Positions 59,247 to 64,000 of a stretch of DNA of 64,000 nucleotides are shown here, piece by piece (positions within the stretch are counted from its first letter, which is position 1; the number at the start of each line of letters is the position of its first letter). The stretch is taken from the NCBI RefSeq assembly GCF_036634195.1, contig NZ_JAZIFY010000001.1, positions 1,622,501 through 1,686,500 on the forward strand, in the 5' to 3' direction. The position numbers and the translations under genes were made by a program. The stretch comes from Streptomyces sp. P9-A4 (GTDB taxonomy: Bacteria; Actinomycetota; Actinomycetes; Streptomycetales; Streptomycetaceae). The notes beneath the pieces were generated by a model. It was given only the letters and a program-made list of their open reading frames with translations. It ran no database searches and was not told the origin of the DNA.

Positions 59247-60458
59247 ATGGAGTTCCGGCAGTCGAGCAAGCTGAGCGAGGTCTGTTACGAGATCCGGGGC
59301 CCGGTCATCGAGCACGCCAACGCGCTGGAGGAGGCGGGCCACAGCGTCCTGCGCCTCAACACCGGCAATCCGGCGCTCTTCGGCTTCGAGGCGCCCGAGG
59401 AGATCGTCCAGGACATGATCCGGATGCTCCCCAGGGCCCATGGCTACACCGACTCGCGCGGCATCCTCTCCGCCCGCCGCGCGGTCGCCCAGCGCTACCA
59501 GTCCATGGGCCTGCAGGACGTGGACGTCGACGACATCTTCCTCGGCAACGGCGTGTCCGAGCTGATCTCGATGGCCGTGCAGGCCCTCCTGGAAGACGGT
59601 GACGAGGTCCTCGTACCCGCCCCGGACTACCCGTTGTGGACGGCGGTGGTCACGCTCGCGGGCGGCAGGCCCGTGCACTACCTGTGCGACGAGTCCGCCG
59701 ACTGGTACCCGGACCTCGACGACATGGCGTCGAAGATCACCGACCGCACCAAGGCCATCGTCGTCATCAACCCCAACAACCCCACGGGCGCCGTCTACCC
59801 GAAGGAGATCCTGGAGGGCATCTTCGAACTCGCCCGGCGCCACGGCCTGATGGTCCTCGCCGACGAGATCTACGACCAGATCGTCTACGACGGGGCCGTC
59901 CACCACCCGGCCGCCTCCCTCGCCCCCGACCTGGTCGTCCTCACCTTCGGCGGGCTCTCCAAGACCTACCGGGTGGCGGGCTTCCGCTCCGGCTGGCTGG
60001 TCGTCACCGGCCCGAAGCAGCACGCCAGGAACTATCTGGAGGGCCTCACCATGCTGGCCTCCATGCGGCTCTGCCCCAACGCCCCAGCCCAGTACGCCAT
60101 CCAGGCCGCGCTCGGCGGCCGGCAGTCCATCCACGAGCTGACCGCCCCCGGCGGCCGGCTGCGCGAACAGCGCGACCGGGCCTGGGAGAAGCTCAACGAG
60201 ATCCCGGGCGTCTCCTGCGTGAAGCCGAAGGGCGCGCTGTACGCCTTCCCGCGCCTCGACCCGAAGGTGCACAAGATCCACGACGACGAGAGGTTCGTCC
60301 TCGACCTGCTCCTGCGCGAGAAGATCCAGGTCGTCCAGGGAACCGGCTTCAACTGGCCGCGCCCCGACCACTTCCGCATCCTGACCCTGCCGTACGCCGA
60401 CGACCTCGACGCCGCCATCAGCCGCATCGGCCGCTTCCTGAGCGGCTACCGGCAGTGA
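59247..60458 (+). CDS. alaA: Glutamate-pyruvate aminotransferase AlaA-type
   Basis: The 403-residue PLP enzyme of aminotransferase class I closely follows E. coli AlaA: SSKLSEVCYEIRGPVIEHA at the start, NPNNPTGAVY, the PLP Asp/Tyr region LADEIYDQIVYD and the Schiff-base Lys in GLSKTYRVAGFRSGW, ending FLSGYRQ. It makes alanine from pyruvate and glutamate. GGGGAGG lies 7 bases before ATG 59247. The gene is divergent from the HxlR regulator and shares its operator region. Confidence 0.93.
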   Translation: MEFRQSSKLSEVCYEIRGPVIEHANALEEAGHSVLRLNTGNPALFGFEAPEEIVQDMIRMLPRAHGYTDSRGILSARRAVAQRYQSMGLQDVDVDDIFLGNGVSELISMAVQALLEDGDEVLVPAPDYPLWTAVVTLAGGRPVHYLCDESADWYPDLDDMASKITDRTKAIVVINPNNPTGAVYPKEILEGIFELARRHGLMVLADEIYDQIVYDGAVHHPAASLAPDLVVLTFGGLSKTYRVAGFRSGWLVVTGPKQHARNYLEGLTMLASMRLCPNAPAQYAIQAALGGRQSIHELTAPGGRLREQRDRAWEKLNEIPGVSCVKPKGALYAFPRLDPKVHKIHDDERFVLDLLLREKIQVVQGTGFNWPRPDHFRILTLPYADDLDAAISRIGRFLSGYRQ

Positions 60459-60538
60459 CGTGACACCCCGTCTGCTGTCATGATCTGAGAGTCCGAAGAT
60501 CCTTCGGACCGACGAACGGACGGAGGGGGCGGCCGGTC

Positions 60539-60997
60539 ATGGATGTGGCGCTGATAGCCGTGGCGGGGACCTTGTTAGGTGTCATCGCCACGCACTGGTT
60601 CCAAGGGCGGGCCACCGAGCGTACGGCCTCGCTCGCCCGGACCGAGCAGCTCCGCCAGGAGAGGATCGCGACCTACAGCGCCTACGCCGGCGCGGTCGTC
60701 GACTACCGGCACAGCCAGAACGACCGCTGGTTCCGGGCGTTCAAGGAGCCCGGCTCGGAGGAGGCGGAGGAGTCCAGGCACGCCTCCTACCGGCAGCGCA
60801 CCGCCGCGCGACAGGCCCTGTTCCGCGTCCAGTTGGTGTGCGACGACCCGGCTCTGCGCCGGCTGGCGGAGGCCGCCTTCGAGGCGACCCACTGCATGCA
60901 CGACGCGGACGGCGAGTCCGAGCGCGCCCGCCGCTCCGCGCATGCGAAGGAGGCACTCGCCGTGTTCATCGCCGCCGCCGCGCCCGGCATCCGTTGA
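60539..60997 (+). CDS. Hypothetical membrane-anchored protein (152 aa)
   Basis: A single N-terminal hydrophobic helix (VALIAVAGTLLGVIATHWF, residues 3-21) is followed by a long charged helical region (RTEQLRQERIATYSAYAGAV) and a second helical stretch. The layout is like small proteins that place a helical bundle in the cytoplasm. No family is recognised. It stands between alaA and a DUF2293 gene that begins 13 bases later, so the two may be co-transcribed. Confidence 0.75.
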   Translation: MDVALIAVAGTLLGVIATHWFQGRATERTASLARTEQLRQERIATYSAYAGAVVDYRHSQNDRWFRAFKEPGSEEAEESRHASYRQRTAARQALFRVQLVCDDPALRRLAEAAFEATHCMHDADGESERARRSAHAKEALAVFIAAAAPGIR

Positions 60998-61010
60998 GCG
61001 GGGCGGGCAC

Positions 61011-61700
61011 ATGGACCTCGTCGCGCCGGTCGTCGTCGAGCCGCTGAAGCGCCGCCGCTGCTCGGAGTGCGGGCAGGGCCCGCTGGAGCGGATGATCGTC
61101 GAGTTCAACGCGCCGGTCTGCCTGGACTGCGCGGACCTCGGGCATCTCGTCTTCCTGCGGCGCGGGGACACCGCGCTCACCCGGCGGGCCCGCGAGAACA
61201 GCACCCTCTGGGCCGTGGTCGTACGGCACAACAGGCGCCGCACCCGGTACGAACGACAGGGTCTGCTCGTCGAGGAGGCGGCGCTCGCCGGGGCGGAGAG
61301 GGCCTGTCTGGCGGACGCGGACGCGCGGGCCAGGCGGCGGGCCCGGGACGCCGTACGGCGCGCGTCGCTCGACGCCGAGGTCACCGAGGTCCTCCGGGCG
61401 GAGATCCTGCGGCTCTTCCCTTCCTGCCCGGCGGACCGGGCCACGGAGGTCGCCGTCCACGCCTCGGCGAAGGGCAGTGGACGGGTCGGGCGCACGGCCG
61501 CGGGCCGCGCGCTCGACCGCGGTGCCGTCACGGCCGCGGTGCGGGCCTCCGTGCGGCACGTGGACACGCCGTACGACACCCTGCTGATGCAGGGGGTTCC
61601 TCGGTACCAGGCCCGGACGAGGGTCGCTCCCGCCATCGAGGCGGTGCTCCGGGCCTGGCGTCACGGCGGCGATAACGCCCTCGGCCGGGGACACGGCTGA
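61011..61700 (+). CDS. DUF2293 domain protein with N-terminal zinc ribbon
   Basis: In this 229-residue protein, residues about 16-42 hold two Cys pairs (CSECGQ and CLDCADLGH), a probable zinc ribbon. The C-terminal half has GRTAAGRALDRGAVTAAVRA and HVDTPYDTLLMQGVPR, the DUF2293 core. The middle is Arg/Ala-rich helix. Function unknown; a nucleic-acid role is possible from the zinc ribbon and charge. ATG 61011 follows GGGCGGG. It converges with the chaplin gene. Confidence 0.8.
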   Translation: MDLVAPVVVEPLKRRRCSECGQGPLERMIVEFNAPVCLDCADLGHLVFLRRGDTALTRRARENSTLWAVVVRHNRRRTRYERQGLLVEEAALAGAERACLADADARARRRARDAVRRASLDAEVTEVLRAEILRLFPSCPADRATEVAVHASAKGSGRVGRTAAGRALDRGAVTAAVRASVRHVDTPYDTLLMQGVPRYQARTRVAPAIEAVLRAWRHGGDNALGRGHG

Positions 61701-61742
61701 CGACTCGGGCGTCAGCGCGGGTCGGCCGCTGGGACGGGACCG

Positions 61743-62537
61743 TCAGGCGCGGTCTCCGGCGCGGCGCGCGCGACGGTACAGCAGGGCGCCGCCGAGCAGC
61801 AGCGCGGCGCTCGCGGGGGCGGCGTACCCGATGGTGTCCGAACCGGTGGCGGCCAGCGAGGCGGAGCTCGACTCACCCTGCGGCGCGGGCGCCGGAGCGG
61901 GGGTCTCGGTCTCGGCCTGCGGAACCGGCACATTGCGCACGGGGGTCTGCGGGCGCGGGGTCGGCTTCTCGATCGGCTGCTGGGGCTTGCCCGGGCCGTT
62001 GACCGAGGTGTTGCCGAAGACCGGGTTGCCGACACCGACCACATTGACCGAGTTGCCGCTGAGGTTCACGGGCAGGTCGATGGGCAGCTGGAGGCCGTTC
62101 CCGGAGAGCACGCCGGGAGATCCCGCGACATGGGTCTCGGCCGTGGATCCGCCGCCGTTCGACGAACCGCCGCTCTGGGAGCCGCTCCCGCCGGAGCCGC
62201 CCGCCTGCTCGCCGCCGCGCGGGGTGCCGGGCTGGTCCTTGTGGGACCGGTCGCCGCCCTTCGACGACCCGTACCCCCCGGACTCGGGCGCGGCCGAGCG
62301 GTTCGCACAGCCGTTGCCGAAGGCCGGGTTGAGGAGCCCGACGACGTTGACCGTGTTCCCGCAGACGTTGACCGGCACGTGCACCGGCAGCTGAACCGTG
62401 TTGCCGGAACCGACGCCCGGCGAACCGACCGCGGCGCCCTGCGCGCCGGAGTCGGCGTGCGCGGCGCCCGCCGAGAGCGCGAGCGCTCCACCCGTGACCA
62501 ACAGTGTGGCCAGACCACTTCGGCGAATCTGCCTCAT
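61743..62537 (-). CDS. Long chaplin with sortase-sorting signal
   Basis: The 264-residue protein has a signal peptide (MRQIRRSGLATLLVTG), then a chaplin domain at about residues 35-80 (VGSGNTVQLPVHVPVNVCGN to NPAFGNGC) with both cysteines. After a Gly/Ser-rich linker comes a second chaplin domain at about 140-185 (LSGNGLQLPIDLPVNLSGN), in which both cysteines are replaced by Ser. A Pro-rich spacer and a LAATG sortase motif with helix and RRARR follow. Long chaplins are anchored in the wall and coat aerial hyphae. Single-gene unit. Confidence 0.92.
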   Translation of the reverse strand: MRQIRRSGLATLLVTGGALALSAGAAHADSGAQGAAVGSPGVGSGNTVQLPVHVPVNVCGNTVNVVGLLNPAFGNGCANRSAAPESGGYGSSKGGDRSHKDQPGTPRGGEQAGGSGGSGSQSGGSSNGGGSTAETHVAGSPGVLSGNGLQLPIDLPVNLSGNSVNVVGVGNPVFGNTSVNGPGKPQQPIEKPTPRPQTPVRNVPVPQAETETPAPAPAPQGESSSASLAATGSDTIGYAAPASAALLLGGALLYRRARRAGDRA

Positions 62538-62664
62538 GGCTTCCTGCCTTCCGGAGTTGTGCACGGGCAAGTGCCCGTACCGGAATCAACGCGACAAACG
62601 CACCTGCCGGATCCGTCCGTTGAGGGGTTTCACTCCAACGAGTGGGAATCCGTTCGAGTGTCGG

Positions 62665-63930
62665 TCAGTGCCCCAGAAGGTCGGTGAGGGCGCCGACCGG
62701 GTCCGGATCGGGGGCGCCGCGCGGCCACCAGTCCTCCCGGCCGGCGTCCGACTCGTACCCGTACCAGAGGCCGTCCCGGCCCAGACGGAGCTGGAGGGAC
62801 TCGGTGGACAGCCGGTTGCGCCAGGGGCGGAAGGCGGGGAAGTCGGCGGCGAGCAGCGCGGGCCGGGCGCGGTCGAACGGGCCCGCCGGCGGATCCCAGG
62901 GCTCCTCCAGTACGGCGAGGCCGGCGGCGCCGCCCTGCCGCCAGGCGGCGACGGCGCGGGCGAGGTCCGTGGGTGTGCGTTCGAGCGCGTACGCCAGGTC
63001 CCGGTAGAGCGCGCGGGTCGAGGCGGTGAGTCCGGAGCCGGGGTGGGCGGCGGCCAGCCGGACGGCGTCCTGCCAGGGGGTGAGCGCGGCGACCGGGTCG
63101 TGGCCGGTGGCGAGGAAGGCGAGGGCGCGGGCGGCGGCCTCGGTGGCGAGCAGGTCGAGGGCGAGCGGATCGGGGGCGTCGGGGTCGGGCGGGAAGACGG
63201 CGGGGCGGCCGGGACGGTCCGGGACGGGCAGCTCGGGGGGCAGCGGCAGCGCGGGCCCGGTCGCGGTGAGCACGGCACGGGCGGGGACGGTGGGCATCGG
63301 GGGCGCCGCGGCGGTGGTCTCGGCGGCGGACCTCGCGGCATTGCGCCGGGTGAGTTCGGCGAGGAGTTCCTGCTCGCCGCGGCCTCTCATCAGGAAGAGG
63401 ACGAACGGGTCCTCGTCGAGGAGGCGCGCGGCCTGGTAGCAGAGGGCGGCGGCGTGCTTGCAGGGGTAACCGTCGTCCGGGCAGGAGCAGTCGGGGACGA
63501 GGTCGCCCGGCGCGGGCAGCAGTCCGGTGACCGCCTCAAGGGCGTGCGGCACGTCCTTGTCGAGCAGGGCCGCGATGTGGTCGGGGCGGGCGGTGGCCTC
63601 GTCGAGGAACCGCTCCCAGCCGTCGTCGCCGAGGGTCCGCATCCTGATCTCGGTGCGGTACGGGCGGGGGCGGCTGCCGTGGACGTACGCGACGACCCGG
63701 CCGGGGGTGACGGTGATCGCGTCGACATGGCCCCGGCCCGCGTACGCCTTGCCCCGGGCGAGGCGCGCCGGGTCGAGCGCGGTGTCCTCCAGGGCTTCCA
63801 CCCACGCGTTCCCCCACCAGGTGGCGGCGAACCGCCCGTCGGGGGTCTCGCGGGGCGCGACCTGGGGGAAGCTGCGGCGGCGGTCGTCGTGGCGGGGGAC
63901 GGCTCCGCGCGCGCCGCGTGCGCTGTTCAC
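62665..63930 (-). CDS. SWIM zinc-finger protein
   Basis: The 421-residue protein has the SWIM motif (CSCPDDGYPCKHAAALCY, residues about 148-165) after an N-terminal region beginning FAATWWGNAWVEALED, typical of actinomycete SWIM proteins. The rest is Ala/Pro-rich helix and ends LTDLLGH. SWIM proteins of this kind usually accompany a SNF2-type helicase; the gene upstream overlaps it by GTGA and is cut off by the right edge. GTG 63930 follows GAGGAGG at 6 bases. Confidence 0.88.
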   Translation of the reverse strand: MNSARGARGAVPRHDDRRRSFPQVAPRETPDGRFAATWWGNAWVEALEDTALDPARLARGKAYAGRGHVDAITVTPGRVVAYVHGSRPRPYRTEIRMRTLGDDGWERFLDEATARPDHIAALLDKDVPHALEAVTGLLPAPGDLVPDCSCPDDGYPCKHAAALCYQAARLLDEDPFVLFLMRGRGEQELLAELTRRNAARSAAETTAAAPPMPTVPARAVLTATGPALPLPPELPVPDRPGRPAVFPPDPDAPDPLALDLLATEAAARALAFLATGHDPVAALTPWQDAVRLAAAHPGSGLTASTRALYRDLAYALERTPTDLARAVAAWRQGGAAGLAVLEEPWDPPAGPFDRARPALLAADFPAFRPWRNRLSTESLQLRLGRDGLWYGYESDAGREDWWPRGAPDPDPVGALTDLLGH

Positions 63931-64000
63931 GAGGACCTCCTCAGGGACACCAGGTCGGCCAGCTCCCGGTCGGTCAGTTCGGTGAGGGCCGCCTCGCCCG
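63927..64000 (-). CDS. C-terminal codons of an upstream gene, probably a SNF2-type helicase (partial)
   Basis: The last 24 codons read EAALTELTDRELADLVSLRR followed by two Ser and TGA 63927. The ending and the coupling to a SWIM gene suit SNF2 helicases, but no helicase motif falls inside the window. Confidence 0.45.
   Translation of the reverse strand, partial: GEAALTELTDRELADLVSLRRSS

Overview
The window is chromosomal DNA from an actinomycete, almost certainly a Streptomyces. It has very high GC with G/C-rich third codon positions, many GTG starts, leaderless promoters (TANNNT 6-7 nt before the start), and a chaplin and WhiA, which belong to the aerial growth and sporulation programme. 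It reads as core chromosome with a few remodelled spots. No rRNA, tRNA, CRISPR array, phage or insertion sequence was recognised.

Layout. 1-5.8 kb: the 5' part of a SufR-type Fe-S repressor with its operator and a nearby iron box, an ABC drug-type exporter, heme A synthase (ctaA), a broken amidohydrolase gene, a small conserved protein and heme O synthase (ctaB). 6.1-12.7 kb: a pentose phosphate operon tkt-tal-zwf-opcA-pgl with overlapping or closely spaced genes. 12.8-16.5 kb: two bPH2 membrane proteins and pgi. 16.6-20.5 kb: RbpA-like factor, secG and the glycolytic genes tpiA, pgk, gap. 20.8-28.9 kb: a secreted M14 carboxypeptidase, then whiA-yvcK-rapZ-uvrC as an overlapping operon.

28.9-37.9 kb: an SDR oxidoreductase, a 210-bp compound palindrome, a secreted papain-like protease with a membrane-anchored partner facing an HTH regulator, a Tat-dependent Rieske lipoprotein, uvrA, a mycothiol-dependent-isomerase-type protein and a metallo-beta-lactamase-fold hydrolase. 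37.7-39.0 kb is remodelled: an isochorismatase-like gene lies between two copies of the 3' end of the hydrolase gene. 39-47.7 kb: an MHS transporter, a TerC/TerD cluster with a TerD fusion protein, uvrB and an MHYT sensor protein. 47.9-54.5 kb: ogt, a 22-bp tandem repeat array, an MFS gene, an operon of discoidin-metallophosphoesterase, MFS and beta-propeller proteins, and a cupin.

54.7-64 kb: psuG-psuK for pseudouridine breakdown, a uridine-kinase-like protein without the P-loop lysine, an SDR with a MerR regulator, an HxlR regulator with a two-site operator facing alaA, small uncharacterised proteins, a long sortase-anchored chaplin, a SWIM zinc-finger protein and the last codons of a gene upstream of it.

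How the parts fit: the first third collects heme A/O synthesis, NADPH production, glycolysis and secretion. uvrA, uvrB and uvrC all lie within 20 kb. The least explained parts are the TerD fusion cluster, the protease/membrane partner/regulator trio, the 22-bp array, the compound palindrome and the duplicated-end insertion.
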